From the NCBI GenBank assembly GCA_013215505.1, contig JABSQZ010000014.1, forward strand, positions 105,492 to 169,491: a DNA stretch of 64,000 nt, given 5' to 3'. Positions 12,108 to 22,701 of the stretch are shown in pieces. Positions within the stretch are counted from its first letter, which is position 1. The number at the start of each line of letters is the position of its first letter. The notes beneath the pieces were generated by a model. The model was not told the DNA's origin and ran no database searches. It saw nothing but the letters and a program-made list of their open reading frames with translations. Source of the stretch: Oceanospirillaceae bacterium (GTDB lineage: Bacteria; Pseudomonadota; Gammaproteobacteria; Pseudomonadales; Balneatricaceae). Made by a program: the position numbers and the translations under genes.

Positions 12108-13020
12108 AATAACCCGCCAGAGTAGTGGCGTTTTTGTTATTTGTGCGACCCCTTTTACCCTAGAGGGCGACTTGGACCTGGACAGCACCGAATCATTAAT
12201 TGAATTCTATCTGCAACAGCAAGTCACGGGCATCACTATCCTTGGCATGATGGGCGAGGCCCCAAAACTGAGTAGCGCTGAAACTATCAGCTTTATGCGA
12301 CATGTGCTGAAAATTGTCGACCAGCGGGTTCCGGTAGTAGTCGGTGTCAGTCAGGCGGGTATCGATAATTTAGTGCAGTTATCTCACAGTGCGATGGATT
12401 CTGGTGCAGCCGGAGTGATGATCGCCCCACCACCGAGCATAAAACATGAACAGGCGTTATATCAGTATTACGCCACTTGCATGCAAAAACTGGGAACAGC
12501 GGTACCGGTCTGCTATCAAGATTTCCCGCTGGCCACTAATGTGCATATTTCTGTGCCCATGCTAGTCAAACTTTTTACTGAGTTTGAGCAACTGGTAATG
12601 CTCAAGCATGAAGACTGGCCCGGTTTAAACAAAATAACTCAGCTGCGAGCGGCAGTGCCAGAAATGAGTATTTTGGTCGGCAATGGCGGCATATTTTTAC
12701 CTCAGGAACTTGAGCGCGGCGCCAATGGCGCCATGACTGGCTTCGCTTTCCCGGAGATGTTAGTTGAGGTCTGTAAACTGCAAAAACAGGGCAAGCTGGA
12801 CCTCGCTGAAGACATATTCGAAGCTTATCTGCCACTGGTACGCCACGAGCAACAACCGGGATTCGGCCTGGCGGTGCGCAAGGAAGTCCTGCGGCGCCGC
12901 GGCGCTATCGCCTGTGCGCTGACCCGTGAACCCGGCCCACAAATGAATAAAACAGATCATCTGGAGCTCGATCGTATGCTGCGCAGATTAGATAAACGTT
13001 TAACAGAAATAAGAGGCTAA
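12100..13020 (+). CDS. DapA-family (dihydrodipicolinate synthase/N-acetylneuraminate lyase superfamily) lyase
   Basis: 306 residues, (beta/alpha)8 class I aldolase. The substrate-carboxylate motif appears as GMMGEAPKL (about 49), the catalytic tyrosine in PVCYQDFP (about 138), and the Schiff-base lysine in VMLKHEDW (about 167). Not DapA itself: the usual GTTGE and YNVP motifs are changed. It is translationally coupled to the amidohydrolase (8-base overlap) and 4 bases upstream of an SDR gene, so the three make one operon. It would cleave or form a C-C bond next to a keto acid; substrate unknown. Confidence 0.87.
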   Translation: MNKITRQSSGVFVICATPFTLEGDLDLDSTESLIEFYLQQQVTGITILGMMGEAPKLSSAETISFMRHVLKIVDQRVPVVVGVSQAGIDNLVQLSHSAMDSGAAGVMIAPPPSIKHEQALYQYYATCMQKLGTAVPVCYQDFPLATNVHISVPMLVKLFTEFEQLVMLKHEDWPGLNKITQLRAAVPEMSILVGNGGIFLPQELERGANGAMTGFAFPEMLVEVCKLQKQGKLDLAEDIFEAYLPLVRHEQQPGFGLAVRKEVLRRRGAIACALTREPGPQMNKTDHLELDRMLRRLDKRLTEIRG

Positions 13021-13024
13021 AAAA

Positions 13025-13813
13025 ATGGATTTAGGGTTAAAAGGAAAACGTGCATTAATCATGGGTGCCAGTCGCGGTTTAGGTTTTGCTATCGCCGAGC
13101 AATTAAAAGCCGAGGGTGCACAAGTTATCATCTGCTCACGCAGTGAGCAGAGTTTGCAACAGGCACTGGCAAAACTGCAGCAGATAACAGCTGGCAGCGC
13201 CAGCTACATAGTTGCCGATCTCAGTGACAGCGTTTCAATCGATGCTATGGCTGAGCAGCTGCACAGCCAATTTGGCGGCATTGATATTTTGGTAAATAAC
13301 AGCGGCGGGCCGCCACCTGGCCCAATCAGTGCAGTAGATACTGATATGTGGCAACAACAGTTTGCCACTATGGCCAGTAGCATTTTTCGTATTACAGGGC
13401 ATTTTTTACCGGGAATGCGGCAGCGTGGTTGGGGGAGAATTCTCAATCTGGCCTCATCCGGCGTTCTGCAACCTATCCCGGTACTGGGCATATCCAATAC
13501 CATCAGGGCTTCAATCATCGGCTGGTCCAAAACACTGTCTGTGGAAGTTGCCAGCGACGGGGTAACTGTTAATACCTTACTACCCGGACGGATAGCCACA
13601 GACCGCTTACAACAATTAAATCAGGCAGCTGCTGATAAACAGCAAAAGAGTGTCGAGCAAATTGTCACGGCTTCCCTGGCCGATATCCCTATGGGACGCT
13701 TTGGGGAAGTAAGCGAGTTTGCAAAAGTAGCGACTTTTTTAGTCAGTGAATGTTCGTCTTATATGACCGGAGGATTGATCCGCGCCGACGGTGGCGCAAT
13801 AAAATCAATCTGA
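13025..13813 (+). CDS. SDR-family oxidoreductase with non-canonical active site
   Basis: 262 residues, Rossmann fold. The cofactor motif GASRGLG lies at about 14-20 and NNSGGP at about 88. The structural serine is present (NLASSG, about 143), but the positions of the catalytic YxxxK read S-N-T-I-R: Ser for Tyr and Arg for Lys. Similar SNxxR variants exist in a FabG-like subfamily, so this may be an intact but different subfamily. It is the third gene of the amidohydrolase operon, likely handling a product of the lyase. The C-terminus ends in a typical GGLIRADGGAIKSI. Confidence 0.86.
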   Translation: MDLGLKGKRALIMGASRGLGFAIAEQLKAEGAQVIICSRSEQSLQQALAKLQQITAGSASYIVADLSDSVSIDAMAEQLHSQFGGIDILVNNSGGPPPGPISAVDTDMWQQQFATMASSIFRITGHFLPGMRQRGWGRILNLASSGVLQPIPVLGISNTIRASIIGWSKTLSVEVASDGVTVNTLLPGRIATDRLQQLNQAAADKQQKSVEQIVTASLADIPMGRFGEVSEFAKVATFLVSECSSYMTGGLIRADGGAIKSI

Positions 13814-13824
13814 AGGCGGGATTT

Positions 13825-13865
13825 CATCCACAGCAGTGGTGTAGCTACTCGCTGTGGATGATTTT
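13825..13865 (+). terminator. Hairpin between convergent SDR and OsmC genes
   Basis: CATCCACAGC (13825-13834) and GCTGTGGATG (13851-13860) form a perfect 10-bp stem followed by ATTTTC. It starts 11 bases after the SDR stop and lies between two convergent genes, a typical terminator position. The T-run is weak. Confidence 0.55.
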
Positions 13866-13869
13866 CAAA

Positions 13870-14277
13870 TTAATCGACTTCAATTATGTTGTAGCTGTGA
13901 GTGATTTCAATACCACCAGCCTTAAGCATAATTGAAGCTGAACAGTACTCATCTGCAGAGAGCCGAACCGCACGCTGAACATGACTTTCTTTAAGCTTGC
14001 GGCCACTGATAGTGAACTCAATATGGATTTTGGTAAATACCGCAGGCACTGCATCAGCGCGCTCAGCGCTGACCTTAGCAACACAATCTACGATGTCCTG
14101 ACGTGATTTTTTAAGAATGCCAACGACGTCGTAACTACTGCAACCGGCGACCCCCAGCAACATCATTTCCATGGGCCTCCCGCCTTGCTTTTGCTCGCCA
14201 TCCATCATCACATCAAAGCCGGATTCAGTTTTACCCTGAAAGCGAACATCGCCATCCCATTTAGTCGTTACTTGCAT
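13870..14277 (-). CDS. OsmC family protein (YhfA-like)
   Basis: 135 residues, matching the OsmC/Ohr fold. The GVAGCSSYDVVGILKKSRQ segment carries the first conserved cysteine, and a second is in DEYCSASIML. In the Ohr branch these two cysteines reduce organic hydroperoxides; the YhfA branch has no well-defined role. It lies downstream of trpC on the same strand, where crp or an OsmC gene often sits in Pseudomonas relatives; no crp is present here. Confidence 0.85.
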   Translation of the reverse strand: MQVTTKWDGDVRFQGKTESGFDVMMDGEQKQGGRPMEMMLLGVAGCSSYDVVGILKKSRQDIVDCVAKVSAERADAVPAVFTKIHIEFTISGRKLKESHVQRAVRLSADEYCSASIMLKAGGIEITHSYNIIEVD

Positions 14278-14334
14278 CTCATACCTCTATCTATACTTCA
14301 GAAAAACATTAACTCCAACCGGCGCTCAAACAGC

Positions 14335-15144
14335 TTAAAAAAACAATTCTTGTAACTTAGTGCCCGGGTCACCGGCGCGCATAAAAGCTTCACCGACTAA
14401 AAAGCCATGCACATTTTTAGCGCGCATTGCCGCCACATCATCACGGCTGTGAATCGCACTTTCGGTGATCACAATGCGATCTTTGGGGATAAATTCCAAC
14501 AGCTCAAAGGTATTATCCAGGCTCACATCAAAAGTATGTAAGTTGCGGTTATTGATGCCCAGTAATTGATTATCCAGGCTCAGTGCCTGTTCCAGTTCTT
14601 CACCGCCGTGTACTTCAATCAACACATCCATCCCCAGACGATGGGCCAAATTATTAAGCTCTTTCATCTGTCGATCTTCCAGGCAAGAGACGATCAGTAA
14701 AATACAGTCGGCGCCAATAGCTCGCGCCTCAAACACTTGGTAGGGGTCGATAATAAAATCTTTACGGATCACCGGCAGGCTGCAGGCGGCCCGGGCCTCA
14801 ACCAAATAGTGTTCACAGCCAAAGAAAAAGTCAGCATCGGTCAATACCGACATGCAAGTGGCACCCCCTGCCTGATAAGACCTGGCGATTTGCGCTGGGT
14901 AAAAGGGATCTCGAAGCAAACCCTTGGAGGGGCTACGTTTCTTGGCCTCGGCGATAACCGCCGGACGCCCCTGCTCAATGCTCTGCTGCATTGCCCGGGC
15001 AAAGCCTCGAGGAGCCTGATCACTGTCTAGAGCCAGTGCAATGCTCTTTTCCAGATCGGCAATGCTCTTGTGATCAGAGCGTTCGGCGATTTCTTCGATT
15101 TTTCGTTGTACTATTTTCTTTAGGACCGTCGGTATATCGGACAT
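14335..15144 (-). CDS. trpC: Indole-3-glycerol phosphate synthase
   Basis: 269 residues, monofunctional (no TrpF fusion). It closes the indole ring from CdRP in tryptophan synthesis. Motifs: [13 protein letters not shown] (about 58-70), [13 protein letters not shown] (about 125), INNRNLHTF (about 193), and the C-terminal [10 protein letters not shown] and [14 protein letters not shown] phosphate-binding pattern. It lies 17 bases behind trpD in a trpGDC operon. Confidence 0.96.
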   Translation of the reverse strand: MSDIPTVLKKIVQRKIEEIAERSDHKSIADLEKSIALALDSDQAPRGFARAMQQSIEQGRPAVIAEAKKRSPSKGLLRDPFYPAQIARSYQAGGATCMSVLTDADFFFGCEHYLVEARAACSLPVIRKDFIIDPYQVFEARAIGADCILLIVSCLEDRQMKELNNLAHRLGMDVLIEVHGGEELEQALSLDNQLLGINNRNLHTFDVSLDNTFELLEFIPKDRIVITESAIHSRDDVAAMRAKNVHGFLVGEAFMRAGDPGTKLQELFF

Positions 15145-15161
15145 GATGTTCTCTTTATCGA

Positions 15162-16181
15162 TCAGTTAAAGGCTTGACTGAATTCTACTAATTGCTGAAA
15201 TTTCAGCGCCGCGCTACCGTTGCCAATCACTTCTTTAGCGATAACGACGCCCGCCTTGATGTCTGGGGCTAAATCGGCCGCGTACAGAGCGGCACCGGCG
15301 TTAAGGGCTATCATATCCGCCGCTTTTAAATCCTGACCGTTAAAGGCCGCCTTGATCATCAACAAGCTCTCCTGGGCAGTAGCCACTTGCAGGCCATTTA
15401 AGCTCTGCGGGTTGAGCCCGGCATCTGCGGCAGTAATTCGGTACTGAGAAATCAGCCCCTCTTTTAACTCGGCCACATAAGTTTCACCATTCAGACTAAT
15501 CTCATCCAGCCCATCACTGGCGCTGACCACTAAGACATGTTTCGCCCCCAGCTCGGCCATTACCTCTGCGATAGGCAGACAATAAGCCTTGTCAAAAACC
15601 CCCAGCAAGTAGTGCTTGGCACCCGCAGGGTTAGTCAGTGGTCCCAACAAGTTAAAGATAGTACGCAGTCCCATTTCCTTGCGCGGTACAATGGCGTGAC
15701 GCATCGCCTTGTGATACTGCGGGGCAAACATAAAGCCAACACCTATCTCATCGATACATTGTGCCACTTGTTCAGGGCTTAAATTTAAATTCACCCCGGC
15801 AGCTTCCAGCAGGTCAGCTGCACCTGTAGTGGAAGACACTGATCTATTTCCGTGTTTGGCAACGGTGCCACCCGCGGCGGCAACAACAATGGCACAAGCA
15901 GTGGAAACATTAAATAAATGGGCGCTATCGCCACCCGTACCCACTATATCTACCGCCGCCTGGTGCTTAATTTTTACCGGAATCGCCAGTTCGCGCATCA
16001 CTCGGGCTGCGCCGGCGATCTCCTTGACAGTTTCGCCTTTCATCCGCAGCCCCATCAAAAAGCCGCCCATCTGCGCCTCAGTAGCTTGTCCGGTCATGAT
16101 TTGCATCATCACTTTTTGCATTTCGGCGGTATTCAGGTCACGGTGCTCGGCTACGGCTGCTAATGCTTCTCTTATGTCCAT
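15162..16181 (-). CDS. trpD: Anthranilate phosphoribosyltransferase
   Basis: 339 residues, the usual length. It transfers phosphoribose from PRPP to anthranilate. The glycine-rich PRPP site [17 protein letters not shown] is near residue 80, KHGNRSVSS near 107, and the anthranilate-binding [10 protein letters not shown] segment near 155. It is the central gene of trpGDC; 22 bases separate it from trpG. Confidence 0.96.
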   Translation of the reverse strand: MDIREALAAVAEHRDLNTAEMQKVMMQIMTGQATEAQMGGFLMGLRMKGETVKEIAGAARVMRELAIPVKIKHQAAVDIVGTGGDSAHLFNVSTACAIVVAAAGGTVAKHGNRSVSSTTGAADLLEAAGVNLNLSPEQVAQCIDEIGVGFMFAPQYHKAMRHAIVPRKEMGLRTIFNLLGPLTNPAGAKHYLLGVFDKAYCLPIAEVMAELGAKHVLVVSASDGLDEISLNGETYVAELKEGLISQYRITAADAGLNPQSLNGLQVATAQESLLMIKAAFNGQDLKAADMIALNAGAALYAADLAPDIKAGVVIAKEVIGNGSAALKFQQLVEFSQAFN

Positions 16182-16203
16182 TATAAATTCTTCATCAACT
16201 GTG

Positions 16204-16809
16204 TTAATTGAGGCTCGTGGCCTCGATATTATTGGCTGTCACGAAATTATTTAACAACTCGTGCCCCTGAATGGTCAATATTGATTCCGGGTGAAACTGT
16301 ACCCCTTCGATCGGGAGTTCCCGGTGTCTCAAACCCATGATTTCGGCTAAGCCGCCGTCTGCATTTTCGGTCCAGGCAGTGATTTCCAGACAGTCTGGTA
16401 AACTTTGCGGTTCGACCACCAGCGAATGATATCGGGTCACTTGCAGCGGATTATCCAAACCTTTAAACAGGCCTTGATCCTTGTGTTTAAGCATCGATGT
16501 TTTGCCGTGCATCACTTTTTTTGCCCTGATCACTTTCGCGCCAAAGGCAGCGGCGATACTCTGATGCCCTAGACAGACACCTAAAATAGGTATCTTACCG
16601 GCAAATTCACTTATCGCTGCGACACAGATCCCCGCTTCATTTGGCGTACAGGGCCCAGGAGAGATAACTATCGACTGTGGCTGCAGTTGCGCAATCTCTG
16701 CCAGGCTTATTTCATTGTTACGCACAACCAGCACATCCGCCCCTAACTCGGCTAAATATTGCGTTAAGTTATAAGTAAAAGAGTCGTAGTTATCAATCAT
16801 CAACAACAT
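16204..16809 (-). CDS. trpG: Anthranilate synthase component II (glutamine amidotransferase)
   Basis: 201 residues, class I glutamine amidotransferase that feeds ammonia to TrpE. The catalytic triad is visible: Cys in GVCLGHQSI (about 79), and the C-terminal His and Glu in GVQFHPESI (about 172). The oxyanion motif [12 protein letters not shown] precedes them. trpE is not adjacent, as in Pseudomonas where trpE is unlinked. The protein could also serve PabB; the trpDC context favours TrpG. Confidence 0.95.
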   Translation of the reverse strand: MLLMIDNYDSFTYNLTQYLAELGADVLVVRNNEISLAEIAQLQPQSIVISPGPCTPNEAGICVAAISEFAGKIPILGVCLGHQSIAAAFGAKVIRAKKVMHGKTSMLKHKDQGLFKGLDNPLQVTRYHSLVVEPQSLPDCLEITAWTENADGGLAEIMGLRHRELPIEGVQFHPESILTIQGHELLNNFVTANNIEATSLN

Positions 16810-17224
16810 TCTATGGGTAAACCTTTGTTTTGAAAATGTTAATTATTTAAAGCCTGGATGTTACCCGTTTTCTAAGCCGTTTTTACTGTTGCTAAAAACG
16901 CAGAATGCCGGAATGATACGGCGCATTGTAGTCTCATCTTACTTGCTTAATATCTCTTATCCAACCAAAAAAACAGAGTATTTTATTTATGTTTAAGTGC
17001 AAGATTTCACAGCAGAATTCTTAAAGTAAATGTGAGCTAGGTTTAATCAGTGCTTTAACTCAGATTAAGCTAAGCGCTGTGATTACAATCGCAGTGGACG
17101 GCTGAGCTTCTCCCCTCAGGTGGGCATTGCTAAATGTTAGATATATCCCCATGCATGCCAGCCCAGGTACTAAATCTGAATTTTTTTTGGACACTAAATA
17201 CACTTGAGTGACTGGGCAAGAAAA
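16810..17224. other. Intergenic region upstream of trpG
   Basis: About 415 bases. It must include the trpGDC promoter (minus strand) and the end of the response-regulator gene. I see no leader peptide with Trp codons and no attenuator-like alternative hairpins. An imperfect inverted repeat lies around 17037-17079, significance unclear. Confidence 0.4.
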
Positions 17225-17836
17225 TCAGCTATCGAACAGACCGCTCTCCTGTGCGATACGCATCAGATCTACAATAGAATTCGCCTGTAGTTTTCGGGTC
17301 AGGTTTTCCCTGTGGCGTCCAATCGTTGAAGGGCTGTTGGAGAGTATTTCTGCTATGGCAGTATTTGAATGACCGTTTACAATCAATTCAAATACTTGGA
17401 ACTCTTTCGCGGTAAGCTGGACAACAGAGTTGTTAATACATTCAATGACAGATGGCGAGTAGAAAGTATTTCCCTCTTCTATCGCGGACAGACACTCTAT
17501 CAGCGAGTGAATACTATCCTTTTTACTTACCAGCCCATCAACGCCTGAATCCGCAAGGTGTTTGAACAACAGTGGGCAGGAGAGCCCGGTTAAAAATATC
17601 ACCGAGCAATTAGGGAAAAATCGTTTGCAATATTGCAGCAGATTAGCCGGACCATCGCCGGGCATTTTGCAGTCACAGACGATGTAGTTTGCATCTTGGC
17701 TTTGTATCAAGTCTTTGAGGTCACAAAAGCTATTCGCGCTGGCCACTACGTTGTAGCCATTTCTTTGCAGAAGCATCGATAACCCTTCATGGAGAATTTG
17801 ATCATCGTCTGCAAGGATTACATTTTTCATGCTCAT
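17225..17836 (-). CDS. NarL/LuxR-type response regulator
   Basis: 203 residues. The receiver domain (about 4-120) shows the acidic pair ILADDDQ, phospho-acceptor Asp in VCDCKMPG (about 58), and the conserved Lys in SKKDS (about 106). A LuxR-type HTH occupies about 138-198 (LTAKEFQVFELIVNGHSNTAIAEIL). Two in-frame ATGs (17836 and 17830) are possible starts; neither has a strong ribosome-binding site. It is divergent, with a 40-base gap, from a membrane histidine kinase that is its likely partner. Confidence 0.9.
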   Translation of the reverse strand: MSMKNVILADDDQILHEGLSMLLQRNGYNVVASANSFCDLKDLIQSQDANYIVCDCKMPGDGPANLLQYCKRFFPNCSVIFLTGLSCPLLFKHLADSGVDGLVSKKDSIHSLIECLSAIEEGNTFYSPSVIECINNSVVQLTAKEFQVFELIVNGHSNTAIAEILSNSPSTIGRHRENLTRKLQANSIVDLMRIAQESGLFDS

Positions 17837-17876
17837 AACTTAAACTAGGCCAATACTTATCAAATTTCGGTTCAAT

Positions 17877-19862
17877 ATGTTTTCAGAAATACATCACACA
17901 CAGAAACTCTGGTTAGCTGTGTCATTTGCAACATTTTTAATACTTATAATCTCATCGATGTTATTTCTTGTCCCGAATTTCGGGGTCGGTCATTCTAACT
18001 TAAGCGGTTCCCCTTACGTTAGCTCTATTTCCAGTCTTGAGGATCCCGAGCACTTAATCACTATCGAAGATATTGCAGCTGACGACAAGATAATCAGCAC
18101 GCTTAGCAGCAACCCCACATCATTTGGCCATACCACCGCGACACTTTGGATTAAAGCCGTGCTAAAAAATCCGTCACCCATCACCCGCTGGTCGGTTAAT
18201 ATCAGTAACAGACACTTCACCCCTGTAGAAATTTATCAGAAATCTGACACTGCTCTGCAGAGGATCTATCTCAACGCTGGAGAGATACTATACAACACCC
18301 CGTACCAACCTGTTTCGGCTACTGCACTGATTGACGTTCCGGTTTCGGGAGAAACAGTCCTCTACTTTAAACTTCGCTCGCTTAAAACTACATTCTTCCT
18401 GCTAACCTTTAACACTCCTGAGCAGGCTTATCGGGCGCATCAGAAAGGCTTAGCTGTAATCTATATCTGTATCGGCTTATTGTTAAGCCTCGTTTTCGTA
18501 AACCTGATGATGTATTTCTCTCTGAGAAAATCCTATCTGGTTTTGTATTCACTGCAAGAAGCATTCATTATCATTCTGATCGTTGTCGAATCAGGTTTAG
18601 GTATTAACTATCTATGGGTAGGCAATTCTTATATCAACAATTCAGCTTCCATCATCAGCCTTTTGGGTTTAATCTTTTCTGCTGCCGTCTATACACGCAG
18701 TTTTTTCAACACAAAACACAGCCCCGTTATAGATAAAATCCTAGTTTCCCAGGCAGTGCTTGCGCTCCTATGTATCGCTCTGAGCAGTGTAGAACCTTTC
18801 AGAACCTATCTTCTTCAGGGCGGGTTGCCGGTAGCCTTTATCCTTTCCATCGCTATTATGTTCTGTATTGGTCTTATCAAGTTAAAAAGAGGAAAAACAT
18901 ACGCCCTGCCATATTTTTTAAGTACATCCCTGGTAATCGTCTTCATAATACCAATGATGTATGCAATTTTTAGCCAATCCCTGAGCATTTTTTTACTGGT
19001 AATAGAAACCATTGCATTGCTCTGTGTATCGGAGGCGATCATGCTGTGTATCGCCGTTAATATGCGCCTTGATTCAATGCGTACCAAACACAACATATTC
19101 AATCAACTTTGGATTGAAACACTTAAAGAGAGGCTGGCTGAAGTATCGCGTTTTTCGCAACTGACAGAGGAAAAAAACATCGCAGTCGAGGGCTCGCAAA
19201 GTTCTATAAAACGCTTATCAAACACTTCCCATGACATCCAGCACAGCCTTTACAGTATCAGGCTTCATCTCGAAATAATAAGGGGTACAGAACAGTTTGA
19301 AGGCACCGTTGGAAAAATTGAAGATGGGCTCGGCTTTATCTCCAACATCACCCAGAAATTAATAGATGATGGTATAAACCTGATCACAACTGAAAGTGAA
19401 CTGGTGGATTTTGATCAGCTATTTTCCTGTGTTATCGATCAAACATCTCCCCTGGTGAAAAACACAGGGGTCAGCTTAGTTTATAGCTGCTCAAACCTCC
19501 GCCACCCCGGCTCTGCCGTTATCATCCGGCGCCTACTGGAAAACTTAGTCAGAAATGCGCTGCGACATACCGATTCAGGCGAAGTGCGGTTAAACATAGT
19601 GCATCGCTGCGACAATTTGGTATTAAGTGTCAGCGATACTGGAAAAGGGATGAATGCCAGAGTTGTCCGGAACCTGATAGAAGTTACCCGCAGCGATGAC
19701 ATAGAAGCTATCGAAAACAGTGGTTACGGGCTGGGCCTTAGTATTGTCTCTGCGCTCTGCCAGCAGGCGGGCTATAAGATAGAGATTGAGTCTGCGCTCA
19801 ACCGTGGAACGACTGTCTCAATATTAATTCCTATTTTTAAGTCAAAGCAACTGACAGTCTAA
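17877..19862 (+). CDS. 7TM-DISM sensor histidine kinase
   Basis: 661 residues. One N-terminal membrane segment (about 12-34) is followed by an extracytoplasmic beta-rich region (about 45-180, resembling 7TMR-DISMED2). Seven membrane helices span about 190-395 (7TMR-DISM), then a linker, the phospho-acceptor His452 in NTSHDIQHSL, and an ATPase domain with N box ENLVRNALRH, G1 VSDTGKGM and G2 GYGLGLSIV. The extracellular domain suggests a carbohydrate-like or other small ligand, unknown. It is divergent from the adjacent NarL-type regulator, forming a two-component pair. Confidence 0.9.
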   Translation: MFSEIHHTQKLWLAVSFATFLILIISSMLFLVPNFGVGHSNLSGSPYVSSISSLEDPEHLITIEDIAADDKIISTLSSNPTSFGHTTATLWIKAVLKNPSPITRWSVNISNRHFTPVEIYQKSDTALQRIYLNAGEILYNTPYQPVSATALIDVPVSGETVLYFKLRSLKTTFFLLTFNTPEQAYRAHQKGLAVIYICIGLLLSLVFVNLMMYFSLRKSYLVLYSLQEAFIIILIVVESGLGINYLWVGNSYINNSASIISLLGLIFSAAVYTRSFFNTKHSPVIDKILVSQAVLALLCIALSSVEPFRTYLLQGGLPVAFILSIAIMFCIGLIKLKRGKTYALPYFLSTSLVIVFIIPMMYAIFSQSLSIFLLVIETIALLCVSEAIMLCIAVNMRLDSMRTKHNIFNQLWIETLKERLAEVSRFSQLTEEKNIAVEGSQSSIKRLSNTSHDIQHSLYSIRLHLEIIRGTEQFEGTVGKIEDGLGFISNITQKLIDDGINLITTESELVDFDQLFSCVIDQTSPLVKNTGVSLVYSCSNLRHPGSAVIIRRLLENLVRNALRHTDSGEVRLNIVHRCDNLVLSVSDTGKGMNARVVRNLIEVTRSDDIEAIENSGYGLGLSIVSALCQQAGYKIEIESALNRGTTVSILIPIFKSKQLTV

Positions 19863-20210
19863 AGCAGCTAGCAGGGAAACATTGCAACTTCAGAGGCTAG
19901 GATAATACTGCCGGGAGATTTTTATCCTTATACAGCACAAAAGTATTAGCGATGAATACACGAGAGTAGCCGTCGGCAAAGCAAGCCTAAAAACGCTAAA
20001 AAAGTACCAGCATTAATATCATTAAAGATGATTCCGCCAATCACAATAACGTTGCGATACAGAGGTAAGCACTGATCACCACCTATAGATAATCCTTTCG
20101 GTGTTTTTTACTTTGGACATGGACTAGAAAATTATAAAATATAGATTTTCATTAGTTCAGACAACAGCAAGTTAAATTAGCATCTAAGTATTCCCAATGT
20201 TTCCTGCAAT
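19863..20210. other. Intergenic region
   Basis: About 350 bases between the convergent kinase and EamA genes. AT-rich; no ORF, no tRNA and no obvious terminator hairpin recognised. Confidence 0.4.
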
Positions 20211-21134
20211 CTACTCTGTTTTTGATCCTCGAATGGTGGATACATAACCCGCCAGTTTCTCAGTACTTAATCTGGATACCGCCAGCGCCGCTAATACTAA
20301 ACTGAGTGCAATATAGGCATGATTGCCGAGCTCTTCCCGCAGCAAAATGGCGCCAAATATCACTGCAAAAACCGGTACCAAAAATCCGGTGTAAGAGACA
20401 AAGGTATAACCCACCTGCAAAATAAGACTGTAGCGAATCATCAGCGCTAATGCGGTCGAAAACACCCCCAGATAAAGTACCGCGAACAAGGCCTCGCTGG
20501 AGTAACTATCAATAGCGGAAAAATTTTGGGTGATGGCAATAGGTGCAAGCATTATTGAACTTAAGCAGAGTACTGTGCAAGTGATAGAGGGGACCCCGAG
20601 GTTTTCGCTCAATCTTCTGGGCAGCATACCGGCGATCACATAGCTCAATGCCGCTAATAATGTGGCTATTTTCGGCAGCAGTTCTCCACTGCCCAGCGAG
20701 CTCTCGGAGGGGAAGCTTAACACTACTACTCCGGTGAATCCCAATAGCACGCTTAACAACTTAAACAGGGTAAACCTATCATCGCTGGTAAAAAAGTGTG
20801 CCACTACTAAAGCGAATATTGGAGAGGTAGACATCAGGATAGATACCGTTGAGCTATCACTTCGGGTACTGGCCCAGCCAATCAGAGAAAAGGGAATCAC
20901 ATTACTGAAGAGTGCAATCAGTAACAGCAGGACCCAATTCACTAATTTTTTTGGCAGGTTTATTTTACTGAATAGGGCTACCGCCAATACCAGTATTGCA
21001 CCGATTAACACCCGGATGAAGGCGATTTGCACTGGCGTAAAGTCGTCGACAGCCACTTTCACCGCAGTGAAGGAGCTGCCCCAAACAATCGCTAACACTA
21101 AAATCATCAAAAAATGTTTGGCTGTAACTTGCAT
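20211..21134 (-). CDS. EamA/DMT-family transporter
   Basis: 307 residues, ten predicted membrane helices in two EamA repeats (about 8-140 and 155-290). The VWGSSFTAVKVAV opening is typical of drug/metabolite exporters of the RhaT/YdcZ-like group. It acts in the inner membrane, usually exporting amino acids or metabolites; substrate not predictable. It stands alone, with the MFS pseudogene downstream of its own promoter side. Confidence 0.88.
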   Translation of the reverse strand: MQVTAKHFLMILVLAIVWGSSFTAVKVAVDDFTPVQIAFIRVLIGAILVLAVALFSKINLPKKLVNWVLLLLIALFSNVIPFSLIGWASTRSDSSTVSILMSTSPIFALVVAHFFTSDDRFTLFKLLSVLLGFTGVVVLSFPSESSLGSGELLPKIATLLAALSYVIAGMLPRRLSENLGVPSITCTVLCLSSIMLAPIAITQNFSAIDSYSSEALFAVLYLGVFSTALALMIRYSLILQVGYTFVSYTGFLVPVFAVIFGAILLREELGNHAYIALSLVLAALAVSRLSTEKLAGYVSTIRGSKTE

Positions 21135-21425
21135 ATAACTCTCTTAGAAAAGATTCGGAAAACGCTATAAAATTGCTCAGGTCGCCTGTTTACACTGGCA
21201 TTACAAAGTAGCTGACAAAAGCTAAAAATGCTCAACTAAACAATGGCCTCCAATACAAAAAGAAAAGTGCAGCTAGGTTATAACCCATTCACCGATAAAG
21301 TCTAGCACTGAGACACTAATTGTTCCGAGTAAAAAATTATTCATCTCACAACAGTTAGATTAAATAATTGAGCAGATAGCATTTGAGTGGGATTTCAGAC
21401 CAATATTCGGCTATGTTCTGAGCCG

Positions 21426-22669
21426 TTAACATTGACATTGTTGCAACTTATCAAGACAGCAGATTACCGCTTTATTGAGCGCCAGTAACAGAGAATCTTT
21501 TATTTTATTTCTCAGTGTTAACATCCAGGCCGCTGAAATCGCTAATATTACAGCTGCAATCAAAAAACCGTATTCTGTTGCATCAACATAGGCAAGAAAT
21601 GCAATTAAAACCTAACTCAAACTTTGCACTCTAGTGGTGAACATAGCCAGCCCACCGTCAATACGACCGCGCTGCGCCATTGATGTACTATGATGCATCC
21701 AGTTAGTTCTGGCGATTCTATTCAGTGCATTAAAAAATCCAAAACCGACCATCAGGACGATGATATACAACGGCTCTCTGATACTACTCATCAACAGTAA
21801 GATCAGTGCTAAAAACATTATCGAGCACTGGATGATAACTGCATCTGTGATCAGGTTTAACACCCATGAAACCAGCAGACCAGTGATCAGTGATCCCAAC
21901 CCCAGCGCGGCGCGGCGCTAAACAATGCAAACCAGTTTCCAGAGATGTTTAGCTCTGAGAAGCAAATTGGCACTAATTTCCCGAGGAAAGTCAGGATTGG
22001 GATGAGAGACAAGAAATCCACAAGAAGCCGTAAAATGCCGGGGATTTGCAGTAGATCAATTTGATCTCCTGCATTTGGCTCAATATTGGCGTTTTAATAC
22101 TCGCTCTGATCTGGCGGTTATAGGGCGTCAGCAGATAGCTACACAGCGCCAGCGTGGATGCTATCGCTGCACACATTGCAAACTCAGTGATCCCCCACAT
22201 TTCCAGTAAAACCACCCCCAAGCACCCGCACTTAAAGTCGTTTCCTGGATAACAATTTCCCGGTAGCCGGAAATTTTTGCGTACTGGTGGCACTGATAAT
22301 TCTCTTGAGTGAAGGCGTTATTGACGTGCCAGGCCAGGTTACTGGATACACAAAAGATCAACTGTGCCCCTGCCAACAACCCATTTGAGCCCACATCACA
22401 CCAGTACAACAAACAGGTCAGTAATCCGGTTGTCGACTGCACTAGCTGTATAAAAATCAACATAAGTTTGCGTGAGTGTCTGTCGATAAGGGCCGAAAAA
22501 TACGGGGTACTGAGGAAAGTAGCAACAGTACAAAGCAGCGCAGTGACGGCGACAAATGTTCCCATATTCGCCGTCTGCAGCATAATCCAGGGAAGCGCCA
22601 GCATAAACAAGCCAGAGTATATACGTCAAAAATTTGCCCTATTAAATTGAGAGCCGTTTTATTTTTCAT
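21426..22669 (-). pseudogene. MFS transporter, multiply frameshifted
   Basis: The reading frame of a 12-TM major facilitator protein can be followed from ATG 22669 (MKNKTALNLIGQIFD) to a stop at 21426, but it changes frame at least four times. The first break is a TA insertion in TATATA at 22618-22623; others lie near 22210, near 22000 and near 21905. An in-frame TAG at 21612 follows TRVQSLS, after which the helix-rich frame continues (VLIAFLAYVDATEYG...). Recognisable pieces include ALPWIMLQTANMG and the loop DRHSRKLM. It is transcribed from the SoxR-type promoter at 22702-22732 and is presumably a dead SoxR target. Confidence 0.82.
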
Positions 22670-22701
22670 AACTTTCCCTGTTTTTATTATCCAGAACGGC
22701 T

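Noticed and set aside
16810..17224. Trp attenuator upstream of trpG
   Set aside because: No leader peptide with tandem Trp codons and no alternative hairpin pair found.
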